Source: Notoacmeibacter ruber (GTDB taxonomy: Bacteria; Pseudomonadota; Alphaproteobacteria; Rhizobiales; Rhizobiaceae). Taken from it: a stretch of DNA of 64,000 nucleotides. The position numbers and the translations under genes are program-made. The stretch is taken from NCBI RefSeq assembly GCF_003668555.1, contig NZ_RCWN01000001.1, forward strand, positions 186,001-250,000. Reading direction: 5' to 3'. Shown one piece after another: positions 19,988-29,526 of the stretch. The number at the start of each line of letters is the position of its first letter. Positions within the stretch are counted from its first letter, which is position 1. The notes under the pieces were generated by a model that was given only the letters and a program-made list of their open reading frames with translations, searched no databases and was not told where the DNA came from.

Positions 19988-20602
19988 ATGAATGCAACCG
20001 TTCCGGCTTCGCCTTGGCGTCAGGACGGGAGAGAGAAAGCGCTGAGCTTCTCTTTCCGCCTGACTGCCAATGATCATATTGCTGTACGCTATTCCCGTAG
20101 GGAGCTCGTGGGTCGCGCACCCTATATCGTTTTCGCCGCCCTCATCGGCCTTTTTGTCGGCCTTCTTTTCAGCTTCGATCTGCTTTCAGGCGACGGGGAA
20201 AAGGAACTTCTCGGAGCCGCCATTCTCGTAGGGTCGGTCGCCGCCGGCGCTCTGACAGGTTGGCTCACCCACCGACCGGTCCGCGAGTTCATCAACGGGT
20301 TCTGGAATGGCTATCTCACCCAGCGGGAGATGATCGACGTGCCCGTCGAACTCGATCTGCGGTCCTGGGGTCTTCTCCATCGTGTCCGCGGACAGGAAAA
20401 CAGGACGCCTTGGAGCGGCGTGCTTTCTTTGCAAGATGACGGGGAGCGTTTTTTGTTCTGGATAGCCCGTCACCACGCCTTTGTCCTGCCGAAGCGGGCC
20501 ATCGAACCGCCGTTGAACGATGATGATGTCGCAACGCTGATCGAAGAATGGTCGGGGCGATCATTCAGCGCTCATCACGGCCCGCCTTCCAGCGCCACAT
20601 GA
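19988..20602 (+). CDS. YcxB-like membrane protein
   Basis: A 204-residue protein with a two-helix membrane hairpin (about residues 45-66 and 73-92, YIVFAALIGLFVGLLF then a Gly/Ala-rich helix). A soluble C-terminal domain follows, with the sequence pattern of YcxB-like proteins (TPWSGVLSLQDDGERFLFWIARHHAFVLPKRA). The function of this family is not known. It follows infB by 30 bases on the same strand and ends at a shared terminator, so it may be co-transcribed with infB. That position is normally taken by rbfA. Confidence 0.75.
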   Translation: MNATVPASPWRQDGREKALSFSFRLTANDHIAVRYSRRELVGRAPYIVFAALIGLFVGLLFSFDLLSGDGEKELLGAAILVGSVAAGALTGWLTHRPVREFINGFWNGYLTQREMIDVPVELDLRSWGLLHRVRGQENRTPWSGVLSLQDDGERFLFWIARHHAFVLPKRAIEPPLNDDDVATLIEEWSGRSFSAHHGPPSSAT

Positions 20603-20650
20603 CTCTGACATCATGCCGGTCTCGGTGGTGATGAATAACGCACCAATGAA

Positions 20651-20682
20651 AAGGGCGGAGCCGCGAGGCTCCGCCCTTTCTT
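20651..20682. terminator. Bidirectional terminator between convergent genes
   Basis: A 12-bp perfect stem (20651-20662 with 20667-20678) around a GCGA tetraloop has A residues before it and T residues after it. It can stop both the infB/YcxB transcript and the convergent dehydrogenase transcript. Confidence 0.88.
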
Positions 20683-20710
20683 GTTCAAGCCATCGAAGAT
20701 CGTCCTGCGA

Positions 20711-22087
20711 TCAGGCGACGAACACCGCCTTCGCATTGACGAACTCTTTCATGCCGAAACCGCCATGCTCGCGGCCATAGCCGGAGTCCTTCACGCCACC
20801 GAACGGCATGTTGGGCAGAGCTACGCCGAAGCGGTTGATATGGACCATGCCGGTGTCGAAATAGGTCTTCGCCAGTTCGATCGCGCGCTCTTCATCTTTC
20901 GAGAAGATACCGCCGCCTAGGCCATAGCGGCTGTCATTGGCGATGCGCATGGCATCCTCATCATCCTTGGCGCGAATAACCGAGGCGACGGGTCCGAAAA
21001 GCTCGTCGTCATAGGCGGGCTGACCCGGCTCCACATCGACCAGAACGGTCGACGGGTAGAAGTAGCCCTTGCCCTCGGGGATAGCGCCGCCGCAGCGGAT
21101 CGCCGCACCCTTGGCGACGCTCTCCTGAACCTGCTCATGCAATGTGTCGCGCAGATCGCCACGTGCCATCGGACCGAGCGGAGTCGATTCCTTGTTGGGA
21201 TCGCCGGTCTCGAGCTTGCTCATCTTTTCGACGAAGCGGTCGACGAATTCGTCGTAAACCTTGTCCGTCACGACAAACCGTTTCGCATTCACGCAGGTCT
21301 GGCCATTATTGTAGATGCGGCCTGTTGCGCACGTCTCGACAGCCAGATCGAGATCGGCATCGTCCAGCACAAGATAGGCGTCGTTAGAGCCAAGCTCCAG
21401 AACCGTCTTTTTCAGAGCCTCTGCAGCCTGTTTTGCGACGATGCGGCCCGCTTTGTCGCTGCCGGTAAGCGTGACGCCGCGAACGCGACCATGCTGGATG
21501 ATCTTGTCCGACTGATCATGATCGATGACGAGAACGGTGAAGAGGTCCTTCGGCAGGCCTGCACTCTCGAAGATTTCCTTGAGCAGGAGCCCGCTGCCGG
21601 TGCAGTTTTCCGCATGCTTGAGGAGCACGCCATTGCCCGCCATCAGATTGGCGATGGCGTAGCGGACGGCCTGGTAACAGGGGAAGTTCCAAGGCTGGAT
21701 GCCATAGATGACCCCGATGGGCGAATAGGTCACGATACCCTTCTTGCCACCTTGAATGTCCCGCTCTTCATCGGCGAGTTCCGTCGGTCCGGTCTTCGCC
21801 GTGTATGCGCATATGCCGGCGCAAAGCTGCACCTCCTGCTTGCTGTCTTTCAGCAGTTTGCCGACCTCATCGGTCATCAGCTGAGCAAAATCGTCGGTCC
21901 GGCTCTTCAACTCCTCGCCGATCGCCGCAATGACTTTCGCGCGATCCTCAAGGCTTCTGTGCCGCCAGTCGAGAAAGGCCTTGTGGCAAGCCTCGACCGC
22001 GTCAAAGGCTTCCTGATCGCTCATCAGCGGATAGGTGTTCAGTTCCTCCTCGGTTGTAGGGTTGATCGTCGTGAGACTCTGGCTCAT
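20711..22087 (-). CDS. NAD(P)-dependent succinate-semialdehyde dehydrogenase-like aldehyde dehydrogenase
   Basis: A 458-residue cytosolic aldehyde dehydrogenase that oxidises an aldehyde to an acid; the closest functional class by sequence is short succinate-semialdehyde dehydrogenase. Visible are GVIYGIQPWNFP (cofactor site), TLTGSDKAGR, the catalytic-glutamate segment VLELGSNDAYLVLDD and the catalytic cysteine in NNGQTCVNAKR, with PFGGVKDSGYGRE near the C terminus. ATG 22087 has an AAGGAG site seven bases away. It is divergent from a RutE-like reductase that also belongs to a semialdehyde-active family. Exact substrate unproven. Confidence 0.85.
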   Translation of the reverse strand: MSQSLTTINPTTEEELNTYPLMSDQEAFDAVEACHKAFLDWRHRSLEDRAKVIAAIGEELKSRTDDFAQLMTDEVGKLLKDSKQEVQLCAGICAYTAKTGPTELADEERDIQGGKKGIVTYSPIGVIYGIQPWNFPCYQAVRYAIANLMAGNGVLLKHAENCTGSGLLLKEIFESAGLPKDLFTVLVIDHDQSDKIIQHGRVRGVTLTGSDKAGRIVAKQAAEALKKTVLELGSNDAYLVLDDADLDLAVETCATGRIYNNGQTCVNAKRFVVTDKVYDEFVDRFVEKMSKLETGDPNKESTPLGPMARGDLRDTLHEQVQESVAKGAAIRCGGAIPEGKGYFYPSTVLVDVEPGQPAYDDELFGPVASVIRAKDDEDAMRIANDSRYGLGGGIFSKDEERAIELAKTYFDTGMVHINRFGVALPNMPFGGVKDSGYGREHGGFGMKEFVNAKAVFVA

Positions 22088-22261
22088 CGGGTACTCCTTT
22101 TGGTTGTGGGCCGAACGCCGACTCGGGCGGCGGCGTTCCTTCACATGGCAAAACGGATGTCGCGAAGCGTTGAACAGCCTGTTTCGAAATTGAAGGCTGG
22201 CGGGTTCACTGCCGCGACCCACCTACGCTCGAATTGCAGCGATGAGAGAATTTTTTCCGAT
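22088..22261. promoter_or_regulatory. Divergent promoter region with an 8-bp inverted repeat
   Basis: This region lies between the aldehyde dehydrogenase (minus) and the RutE-like gene (plus). GAACGCCG (22113-22120) mirrors CGGCGTTC (22131-22138) with a ten-base spacer, 26-51 bases before the dehydrogenase ATG. It could be an operator or a leader hairpin. No regulator gene lies next to it. Confidence 0.4.
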
Positions 22262-22867
22262 ATGAAAAAGCTTCCAGACGAGGCACTCAACCTCCTCTTC
22301 CTCGATGCCCGCACGGCCAATGGCTTTACTGACGAGGACGTGCCGGAAGAGACGATCCACCGTCTTTATGATCTGACCAAGATGGGGCCTACGGCCAGCA
22401 ACAGTGCGCCAGCCCGCTTTCTCTTCATTCGTCGCGGTTCGGACGCGAAGAGTCGGCTCCTTCCCCATGTCAGCGAGAAGAACCGTGACAAGACCGAAAA
22501 AGCGCCTTGGACGGTGATTGTCGGCTATGACACCGATTTCCATACAAAGATGTCGGTTCTTTTTCCTGACCGCGCCAACAGCTTTGATACCCTCTCCGAA
22601 AACCCCGAAAAGTTTGACAAGCACGTGATGCTCAACTCATCCTTGCAGGGTGCATATATGATGATTGCCGCGCGCGGGCTCGGTCTCGATTGCGGTCCGA
22701 TCGGCGGATTCAGGGCAGATGGTGTCGATGCGGAATTTTTCGAAGGCCACCCGGAGCGAGGCGCCTGGCGGTCGAGTTGGCTGTGCAACCTGGGATATAT
22801 GACGCCGCCGGATTTTAAGCGGCTGCCGCGTTTGTCTTTCGAGCAGGGTGCCGCGATTGCGGACTGA
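22262..22867 (+). CDS. Nitroreductase-family, malonic semialdehyde reductase (RutE-like)
   Basis: A 201-residue FMN flavoprotein of the nitroreductase fold. The segment MGPTASNSAPARFLFI at about residues 40-55 and GLDCGPIGGF near residue 145 are typical of the RutE/YdfG-type 3-hydroxypropionate-forming reductases, which reduce malonic semialdehyde. The rest of the Rut pyrimidine pathway is not nearby, so the physiological substrate may differ. ATG 22262 was chosen because homologues begin there; the same frame is open far upstream, antisense to the dehydrogenase, but that part has no family similarity. Confidence 0.83.
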   Translation: MKKLPDEALNLLFLDARTANGFTDEDVPEETIHRLYDLTKMGPTASNSAPARFLFIRRGSDAKSRLLPHVSEKNRDKTEKAPWTVIVGYDTDFHTKMSVLFPDRANSFDTLSENPEKFDKHVMLNSSLQGAYMMIAARGLGLDCGPIGGFRADGVDAEFFEGHPERGAWRSSWLCNLGYMTPPDFKRLPRLSFEQGAAIAD

Positions 22868-23010
22868 CGGGGCGAGGGCCAGCGAACCATTGTTGTGATG
22901 AGATTCCGTAAGTGACTGGCCAAAGCGGCTTGGCTTCGCTATAGCGCCGCCTCGTTTCTTGTCGGCCCGGTTCCATCCCGTGCCGTCGCCACCCATCAGG
23001 GAAGGCCGTC

Positions 23011-23433
23011 ATGTCCCGTTTCGATAGTAAGAAGGGCCCCAGCCAGCGGCAGTTGCGCGTTGGTGAACAGGTGCGCCACGCCGTGGCCGAGCTTCTCCAG
23101 CGCGGCGAAATTGTCGATCCTGTGCTAGAAGGCACCGTCATCTCCGTGTCCGAGGTGGCAATGAGCCCGGACCTGAAGATCGCGACCGTCTATATCACCC
23201 CGATGGGCAGCGATAATGGCGACGAGATCGTCAAGGCCTTGGCGCGTCATCGCAGTTTCATCCGCGGCCGCGTCTCATCCTCGCTGAAGCACATGAAATA
23301 CATGCCCGACTTTCGTTTTCGCACGGACACCAGCTTCGACAATTTCAGCCGTATCGAAAGCGTTTTGCGTAGCCCGGAAGTGGCTCGCGATCTCGACCGT
23401 TTCGACGAGGGCGGCGAGGAGAATGACGAATGA
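23011..23433 (+). CDS. rbfA: Ribosome-binding factor A
   Basis: A 140-residue KH-fold protein that binds 30S precursors and helps mature the 16S rRNA 5' end. Family sequence includes [32 protein letters not shown] and [24 protein letters not shown] 23011 follows a GGAAGG site. It overlaps truB by four bases. Unusually, infB is not its immediate upstream neighbour. Confidence 0.96.
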   Translation: MSRFDSKKGPSQRQLRVGEQVRHAVAELLQRGEIVDPVLEGTVISVSEVAMSPDLKIATVYITPMGSDNGDEIVKALARHRSFIRGRVSSSLKHMKYMPDFRFRTDTSFDNFSRIESVLRSPEVARDLDRFDEGGEENDE

Positions 23434-24488
23434 GCAATGAGAATCGGAATCGGCGAGGCGGCAAGCCGAGAGGCAAGGGACCGCGCCAGAAGAAGAGGGG
23501 CCGTCCGGTCAGTGGCTGGGTTATTCTCGACAAGCCTTTCGGCATGGGCTCCACCGAGGCGGTGGCCAAGATCAAGTGGCTCTTCAACGCCGAAAAGGCC
23601 GGCCATGCGGGCACGCTCGACCCGCTCGCTTCGGGGATGCTGCCGATCGCTCTCGGCGAAGCCACCAAGACGGTGCCCTTCGTCATGGATGGCATCAAGG
23701 TCTATCGTTTCACCGTGAGCTGGGGCGAGGAGCGTTCCACGGATGATCTGGAAGGTGAAGTGACGGATCGCTCCGACAAGCGTCCCACCCGCGAAGAGGT
23801 CGAGGCGATCCTGCCGGATTATCGGGGCGTGATCATGCAGGTGCCGCCGCAATTCTCGGCAATCAAGATTGACGGTGAACGCGCCTATAATGTTGCGCGT
23901 GGCGGCGATGAAGTTGAAATCCCCGCCAGAGAAGTCGAGATCGATCAGCTCGAAATCATCGACATGGACGAAGCGGCCGGCACCACCGTTCTGGAGGTCG
24001 AATGCGGCAAGGGCACTTATGTGCGCTCTCTGGCACGTGATATGGGCCGCCAGCTCGGATGTTTCGGCCATATCAGCGAACTGCGCCGCGTCGAGGTGGC
24101 TCCTTTCGTGGAGGACGACCTCGTCACGCTCGACGAGTTGGAGGCCGCGAGAGGTGAGGGCGACAAGGCCGTCGAGGCTGTTGTCGCCGAGGATGATGCA
24201 GCCCGCGAACGAGGCGAAGAACCTGCAGAGCGGCCGCGCGTGGACCGCTTCGCTGCGCTCGACAAGCTGCTGATCGAGACCGCGGCGGCGCTTGAAGATC
24301 TTCCTCATGTCGCGCTCAACGATGATGCGGCCAGTCGCGTGCGGCTTGGCAATTCCGTCATCATACGCGGGCGGGATGCTCCGACCGAGGCCGATGAGGC
24401 GTTCGTGACGAACCGGGGGCGGCTCGTTGCGCTTGGCGTGATTGCTGCCGGCCAATTTCAGCCAAAACGCGTCTTCACGCATAGCTGA
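23430..24488 (+). CDS. truB: tRNA pseudouridine(55) synthase
   Basis: A 352-residue enzyme forming the universal pseudouridine 55 in the T arm. After a basic N terminus, the catalytic motif [22 protein letters not shown] (shown in part: [10 protein letters not shown]) carries the nucleophilic aspartate near residue 65. [13 protein letters not shown] lies in the catalytic domain, followed by a C-terminal PUA-like extension. An acidic insertion (about residues 230-265) separates these. Starts within the rbfA stop codon (ATGA), so translation is coupled. Confidence 0.96.
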   Translation: MSNENRNRRGGKPRGKGPRQKKRGRPVSGWVILDKPFGMGSTEAVAKIKWLFNAEKAGHAGTLDPLASGMLPIALGEATKTVPFVMDGIKVYRFTVSWGEERSTDDLEGEVTDRSDKRPTREEVEAILPDYRGVIMQVPPQFSAIKIDGERAYNVARGGDEVEIPAREVEIDQLEIIDMDEAAGTTVLEVECGKGTYVRSLARDMGRQLGCFGHISELRRVEVAPFVEDDLVTLDELEAARGEGDKAVEAVVAEDDAARERGEEPAERPRVDRFAALDKLLIETAAALEDLPHVALNDDAASRVRLGNSVIIRGRDAPTEADEAFVTNRGRLVALGVIAAGQFQPKRVFTHS

Positions 24489-24562
24489 GAAGGCTGCGGC
24501 CTTTCCTTCCGGCATTTTTGCGCTTTCTTTGGCCTATCGGAAAAGGTGGGGATCGGGCGATC

Positions 24563-25693
24563 ATGGCGGAGTTGTCGGAAACGATCGATAAGAAGCCCCG
24601 GCGGGGCAGACGCAAGAAACGCAAGGACGTCATCCGGCGCGCGCCTGTCGGTGCGGCGCCCGGCACGCTCATTGCCGATCCTGATGCCCATCCGCCCGAA
24701 TTGACACTCCGCACGCTCGGCGATGACGGACAGCACGAAGTCATCAGAAACGTCGATCTTTCTGACATCGTCGGGGCAAGGCGGGAATGGTCGAAGATCT
24801 GGCTCGATTGCACCGGTCTCGCTAACGTCGAGCTGGTGGATCGGATCGGTGAAGCATTCGGCTTCCACCCGCTGGCGCGCGAGGATGTGCTGAATGTCGG
24901 TCAGCGTCCGAAGGTCGAGTTCCACGAGGATCATGTTTTCGTCGTGCTGCCGATGCTCGACCGTCGCCACGAAGCGTCCCGCGAACAGGTCTCGATCTTT
25001 TTTAACCGCAACTACGTCGTTACCTTCCAGGAGCGACCCGGCGATGTGTTCGATCCGGTTCGAAAGCGCATCGATGCCGGCGGAAAGCGCCTTTTCGAAA
25101 GGGATGCGGACTATCTCGCCTACGCGCTGATCGACGCGATCGTGGATGCCTATTTCCCGCTCCTGGAAGACCGAAGTGAAGAAATCGACCTCATCGAGGA
25201 CGAGGTGCTCGAATATGCCGAGCAGGACCAACTGACCCGCATGTACGAAATGCGGCGCGAGGTCAGGCAATTGCAGCGGACGCTCTGGCCTATGCGGGAT
25301 GCGATTGCGGCTCTGGTTCGAACGGACAGCGACCATTTGTCGGATGACACGCAACGCTTCCTGACCGATACGCAGGATCACGCCATTCAGCTTCTCGAGA
25401 TGAGCGAGACGAGCCGCGACACGCTGACCGGTCTCATCGAGCTGCACATGAGCCTGGCATCGGCGCGGACCAACGAAGTCGTGAACCTCTTGACGATCGT
25501 CTCGACCATCTTCATTCCGCTGGGCTTTCTGGCGGGCCTCTGGGGGATGAATTTCAATCCCGATGTCTCGCCCTGGAATATGCCTGAACTCAGCCTCTAT
25601 TTCGGCTATCCGACCGCGCTCGGCCTGATGCTGGTCGTCGCCCTCGGGTTGATCTGGTACTTCCGGCGGAAGGGATGGCTCGGCCGCGACTGA
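24563..25693 (+). CDS. corA: CorA-family magnesium/divalent cation transporter
   Basis: A 376-residue inner-membrane channel subunit. The N-terminal two thirds is cytoplasmic and rich in charged helices (about residues 30-310). Two transmembrane helices follow at about 315-335 and 350-370, with the diagnostic pore-entrance motif GMN in LWGMNFNPD between them. The basic N terminus (KKPRRGRRKKRK) is variable in the family. ATG 24563 was preferred to an upstream TTG at 24518, which overlaps no conserved sequence. Its place between truB and rpsO is not the usual rhizobial order. Confidence 0.92.
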   Translation: MAELSETIDKKPRRGRRKKRKDVIRRAPVGAAPGTLIADPDAHPPELTLRTLGDDGQHEVIRNVDLSDIVGARREWSKIWLDCTGLANVELVDRIGEAFGFHPLAREDVLNVGQRPKVEFHEDHVFVVLPMLDRRHEASREQVSIFFNRNYVVTFQERPGDVFDPVRKRIDAGGKRLFERDADYLAYALIDAIVDAYFPLLEDRSEEIDLIEDEVLEYAEQDQLTRMYEMRREVRQLQRTLWPMRDAIAALVRTDSDHLSDDTQRFLTDTQDHAIQLLEMSETSRDTLTGLIELHMSLASARTNEVVNLLTIVSTIFIPLGFLAGLWGMNFNPDVSPWNMPELSLYFGYPTALGLMLVVALGLIWYFRRKGWLGRD

Positions 25694-25772
25694 GGGGATG
25701 AAGCCCGACGCCATCTTTCAGCCTCGCAGCGCCTTCCATTTCTGTCACAATTGGCCTATAGGCAACGCATTG

Positions 25773-25798
25773 GCCGGTGAGGTTTGAACCTCTCCGGC
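25773..25798 (+). promoter_or_regulatory. Strong stem-loop in the rpsO leader
   Basis: GCCGG (25773-25777) and GAGGT (25779-25783) pair with ACCTC (25788-25792) and CCGGC (25794-25798), with one T-T mismatch and a TTGA loop, 75 bases upstream of the rpsO ATG. It may be the corA terminator (a short T-containing tail follows) or a site for S15 feedback on its own mRNA, known in several bacteria. Sequence alone does not decide. Confidence 0.5.
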
Positions 25799-25873
25799 TA
25801 TTTGTCATGGCCCTGACTGGACGACATCCCGGCCGGGGCGACCTGATCCTCCAGAGTTTGAAAGGATAACACG

Positions 25874-26143
25874 ATGTCGATTACCGCCGAGCGCAAGGCT
25901 GAGCTCATCAAGGAATACGCAACCGCCGAAGGTGACACGGGTTCGCCGGAAGTCCAGGTCGCGATCCTGACCGAGCGCATCACCAACCTGACCGAGCATT
26001 TCAAGGGCCACAAGAAGGACAACCATTCCCGCCGTGGTCTGCTCAAGCTCGTCTCGACCCGCCGTAGCCTGCTGGATTACGTCAAGAAGAAGGATGAGGA
26101 GCGCTATCGCAAGCTCATCCAGAGCCTTGGTATCCGCCGCTAA
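25874..26143 (+). CDS. rpsO: 30S ribosomal protein S15
   Basis: An 89-residue primary 16S rRNA-binding protein of the central domain. Typical sequence: [47 protein letters not shown] and [13 protein letters not shown] at the end. The length is standard and a good AAAGGA site precedes the ATG. It is followed by pnp, as in most proteobacteria. Confidence 0.98.
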   Translation: MSITAERKAELIKEYATAEGDTGSPEVQVAILTERITNLTEHFKGHKKDNHSRRGLLKLVSTRRSLLDYVKKKDEERYRKLIQSLGIRR

Positions 26144-26156
26144 TCACGGCTCGTGA

Positions 26157-26190
26157 AACGGCCCCTCGCTTTCATTGCGGCGGGGCCGTT
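26157..26190 (+). promoter_or_regulatory. Hairpin between rpsO and pnp
   Basis: AACGGCCCC (26157-26165) pairs perfectly with GGGGCCGTT (26182-26190) around a 16-base loop. It has no T-tract, so it may be an attenuator or a processing/stability hairpin. In E. coli the rpsO-pnp spacer is an RNase III and autoregulation site, which makes that role plausible here. Confidence 0.55.
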
Positions 26191-26409
26191 CCCATATTGG
26201 AAGAGGAGCGCGGCGTCAGCGCCGCGAACCGAAGACCATCCGAAGGCCTGTCACGGGGCAGGATTGCAGGATGCTTCCGCCGGTCCAACCGGCCATTGCA
26301 AAGAAGCCTCCCGTTGTCTTGCCCGTGGCCTGCCCGAACACCATGAACGGCCCGCATAGTGGCGTTTGACGCCCTGAATGCCAGCCGAAGCAAGATGAAA
26401 GAAGACTAT

Positions 26410-28557
26410 ATGTTTGAACACCACAAGGTCGAAATCGAGTGGGGCGGTCGTCCGCTTATTCTCGAAACGGGCAAGGTTGCACGCCAGGCCGATGGCGCGG
26501 TCGTCGCGACCTATGGCGAAAGCGTCGTGCTTGCCACGGTCGTCTCCGCAAAGGAGCCGAAGCCCGGCTTCGACTTTTTCCCGCTGACCGTCAACTATCA
26601 GGAAAAAGCATTTGCCGCGGGCAAGATTCCGGGTGGCTTCTTCAAGCGTGAAGGCCGTCCGTCGGAAAACGAGACCCTGACATCGCGCCTGATCGACCGC
26701 CCGATCCGCCCGCTTTTCGCAGACGGCTACAAGAACGACACGCAGGTCGTCCTGACCGTGTTGCAGCACGATCTTGAGAACAATCCCGATATTCTGGCGA
26801 TGGTCGCCGCTTCGGCAGCGCTGACGCTTTCCGGCGTTCCCTTCATGGGCCCGATCGGCGGCGCGCGCGTCGGCTATATCGATGGCGAATATGTCCTGAA
26901 CCCGCACATCGACGAGATGGAAGAGAGCGATCTCGACCTGATCGTTGCCGGCACGAACGACGCCGTCCTGATGGTGGAATCGGAAGCCGATCAGCTCGAC
27001 GAAGAGACGATGCTTGGCGCCGTCATGTTCGGCCACAAGCAGTTCCAGCCGGTGATCGATGCGATCATCAAGCTGGCCGAAGTGGCTGCGAAAGAGCCGC
27101 GCGAGCACAAGGCTGCGGACAATTCCGCGCTTGAAAACGACATGCTGGCCTTCATCGAGAGTGATCTGCGCGCTGCGTACCGCATCACCGACAAGGGCGA
27201 GCGTTATGCCGCCGTCGACGCGGCCAAGGCAAAGGTCAAGGAAAAGTACCTTCCGGCCGAAGATAGCGACGAAGAAGGCGAATACACGCCGCAGCAGATC
27301 GCCGATGCGTTCAAGGCCCTTCAGGCTCGCGTCGTTCGCTGGAACATTCTTGACGATGGCAGCCGCATCGACGGCCGCGATCTTCAGACGGTCCGTCCGA
27401 TCGTCTCGGAAGTCGGCGTTTTCCCGCGCACCCACGGCTCGGCTGTCTTTACCCGCGGTGAGACCCAGGCCGTCGTGGTCGCCACGCTCGGCACCGGCGA
27501 AGACGAACAGTTCGTCGATGCTTTGACCGGCACATACAAGGAGCGTTTCATGCTCCACTACAACTTCCCGCCCTACAGCGTCGGTGAGACCGGCCGCATG
27601 GGTTCGCCGGGCCGCCGTGAGATCGGGCATGGCAAGCTGGCATGGCGCGCCGTCCACCCGCTGCTGCCCGAACAGGAGCAGTTCCCCTATACGCTGCGCG
27701 TTGTTTCCGAGATCACTGAATCCAACGGTTCGTCCTCCATGGCGACCGTCTGCGGCACTTCGCTGGCGCTGATGGATGCGGGCGTCCCGCTCTCCGCGCC
27801 GGTGGCCGGTATCGCGATGGGCCTGATCAAGGAAGACGACCGCTATGCGGTTCTCTCCGACATTCTCGGTGACGAGGATCATCTCGGCGATATGGATTTC
27901 AAGGTCGCCGGTACGTCCGAGGGCATCACGTCCCTGCAGATGGACATCAAGATCGACGGCATCACCGAAGAGATCATGAAGGTCGCGCTCGGACAGGCCA
28001 AGGATGGCCGTATCCATATTCTCGGCGAAATGGCCAAGGCCATCTCCGAGGGCCGCGATCAGGTTGGTGAGTTCGCGCCGCGCATCGAAGTGATGAACAT
28101 CCCGACCGACAAGATCCGTGACGTCATCGGTACGGGCGGCAAGGTGATCCGCGAGATCGTCGAGAAGACGGGCGCGAAGATCAACATCGAGGATGATGGC
28201 ACCGTCAAGATCGCCTCCTCCAACGGCAAGGAAATCGAGGCCGCCAAGAAGTGGATTCACTCGATCACGGCTGAGCCGGAAGTCGGCGAGATCTATGAGG
28301 GCACGGTCGTCAAGACTGCCGATTTCGGTGCGTTCGTGAACTTCTTCGGCCCGCGTGACGGCCTCGTTCACATCAGCCAGCTCGCTGAAGAGCGGGTCGG
28401 TAAGACAACCGACGTCGTCAAGGAAGGCGACAAGGTCTACGTCAAGCTGATGGGCTTCGACGAGCGCGGCAAGGTCCGCCTGTCGATGAAGGTCGTCGAC
28501 CAGGAGACCGGCCAGGAAAAGCCGAAGCAGGAAAAGAACCGGGAAAACGCCGACTGA
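26410..28557 (+). CDS. pnp: Polyribonucleotide nucleotidyltransferase (PNPase)
   Basis: A 715-residue phosphorolytic 3'-5' exoribonuclease of the RNA degradosome. Two RNase PH domains (about 1-215 and 310-550, the second with [14 protein letters not shown] and [12 protein letters not shown]) flank an alpha-helical domain. A KH domain (about 555-615, [20 protein letters not shown]) and an S1 domain (about 620-690) follow. ATG 26410 gives the canonical [12 protein letters not shown] start; two in-frame ATGs upstream (26395, 26359) lack a family match. An unusual polar tail rich in Lys/Glu/Gln ends the protein. Confidence 0.97.
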   Translation: MFEHHKVEIEWGGRPLILETGKVARQADGAVVATYGESVVLATVVSAKEPKPGFDFFPLTVNYQEKAFAAGKIPGGFFKREGRPSENETLTSRLIDRPIRPLFADGYKNDTQVVLTVLQHDLENNPDILAMVAASAALTLSGVPFMGPIGGARVGYIDGEYVLNPHIDEMEESDLDLIVAGTNDAVLMVESEADQLDEETMLGAVMFGHKQFQPVIDAIIKLAEVAAKEPREHKAADNSALENDMLAFIESDLRAAYRITDKGERYAAVDAAKAKVKEKYLPAEDSDEEGEYTPQQIADAFKALQARVVRWNILDDGSRIDGRDLQTVRPIVSEVGVFPRTHGSAVFTRGETQAVVVATLGTGEDEQFVDALTGTYKERFMLHYNFPPYSVGETGRMGSPGRREIGHGKLAWRAVHPLLPEQEQFPYTLRVVSEITESNGSSSMATVCGTSLALMDAGVPLSAPVAGIAMGLIKEDDRYAVLSDILGDEDHLGDMDFKVAGTSEGITSLQMDIKIDGITEEIMKVALGQAKDGRIHILGEMAKAISEGRDQVGEFAPRIEVMNIPTDKIRDVIGTGGKVIREIVEKTGAKINIEDDGTVKIASSNGKEIEAAKKWIHSITAEPEVGEIYEGTVVKTADFGAFVNFFGPRDGLVHISQLAEERVGKTTDVVKEGDKVYVKLMGFDERGKVRLSMKVVDQETGQEKPKQEKNRENAD

Positions 28558-28582
28558 TCGGCTGATCTTCCGTCAGACAGAA

Positions 28583-28610
28583 AAGGGCGCCGCTGGCGCC
28601 CTTTTTTATT
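28583..28610 (+). terminator. Rho-independent terminator of pnp
   Basis: AAGGGCGCC (28583-28591) pairs with GGCGCCCTT (28595-28603) and is followed by a run of T. It lies 25 bases after the pnp stop. Confidence 0.9.
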
Positions 28611-28689
28611 GCCGGTCTCTCACGTTCAGGCCTTCACACTTGTCAGTGCGCCATTCTGCTGCCCTGGAAGGCGGACGCGGTCTGGCGTC

Positions 28690-29526
28690 CTATTTCGGCG
28701 AGGAGGCCGTCTCCGCCGAGCGGTTCACCGTGGTCCAGTCGGTATAGACGCTTTCGAGGGAATTGCCGTCAGCCTGAAGGGATTCGAAGGCCACACGGTC
28801 CGGGTGGTTCCAGGAGATCAGTATTTCGACCGGGCGGTCGCTGACATCATAGACCACGGAGCGCATCAACAAGCATGCCTCGCTGACCGGCAGTTCCAGC
28901 AGGTCCGCCTCGGTCTCGGGTGCCGGAGCGACTGACACATGGAAGTCTGACTTTCCGAAGGTCATGCCATAGCGGTCACGGAGCAGCGCGTAGAGCGATG
29001 GTGCGTTGATCAGGTCGGCCGCGACGAGCCCCGGGACCATTTCAGACGGCAGATAGGATGTCTCGACGCAAAACGGCTTGGCGTCCGACAGGCGCAGCCG
29101 TTTGATCATAATGACAGGCTCGCCTTCCTCCAGATGCAGCCGGCGCGCGACATTGGCATCGGCCCGTGCCTGTTCGAAAAACAGAAGACGGGCTCCGGGC
29201 TGCTTGCCGCGCCGGCCCACCACTTCCGAAATGGCCGTTGAAAAACGCTTCGAGAGTGGGCGGACGACAGCAAGATCGGGAATGTAAGTGCCGGCCGTCC
29301 CGCGTCGCTCCAACTGGCCTTCATCGACCATGTGTTGGATCGCCTTGCGCACGGTCATCCGCGAGATATCGAACCGCTCAGCAAGAACCCGCTCGGAGGG
29401 AATTCGGTCGCCGGAGGACATACCGAGCTCGGATATGAGGCGGCGGAGCAGGTCTTCGGCTCGCTTTTCCACCGCGCCACGGATGCGGCCATTGGTATGG
29501 GACGGATCGGGCGCATGAGGCAGCAT
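28690..29526 (-). CDS. GntR-family (HutC/FrlR type) transcriptional regulator with UTRA domain
   Basis: A 278-residue DNA-binding repressor. The winged HTH lies at about residues 20-85 (RIPSERVLAERFDISRMTVRKAIQHMVDEGQL). A UTRA ligand-binding domain at about 105-250 follows (EPVIMIKRLRLSDAKPFCVETSYLP, PVEILISWNHPDRVAFE). FrlR, the regulator of fructoselysine genes in E. coli and Bacillus, belongs to this subfamily. It is divergent from the ABC transporter/deglycase operon, with 282 bases between, so it most likely represses that operon and itself. A phosphorylated Amadori intermediate is a reasonable inducer by analogy. Confidence 0.92.
   Translation of the reverse strand: MLPHAPDPSHTNGRIRGAVEKRAEDLLRRLISELGMSSGDRIPSERVLAERFDISRMTVRKAIQHMVDEGQLERRGTAGTYIPDLAVVRPLSKRFSTAISEVVGRRGKQPGARLLFFEQARADANVARRLHLEEGEPVIMIKRLRLSDAKPFCVETSYLPSEMVPGLVAADLINAPSLYALLRDRYGMTFGKSDFHVSVAPAPETEADLLELPVSEACLLMRSVVYDVSDRPVEILISWNHPDRVAFESLQADGNSLESVYTDWTTVNRSAETASSPK

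Noticed and set aside
18128..20077. Very long open frame antisense to infB
   Set aside because: It mirrors the codon structure of infB on a high-G+C template, and its translation resembles no family. The same applies to the long frame opposite pnp (26251-28371).
21137..22261. Long open frame upstream of and continuous with the RutE-like gene
   Set aside because: It is antisense to the aldehyde dehydrogenase and not similar to any nitroreductase; only the part from 22262 is a gene.
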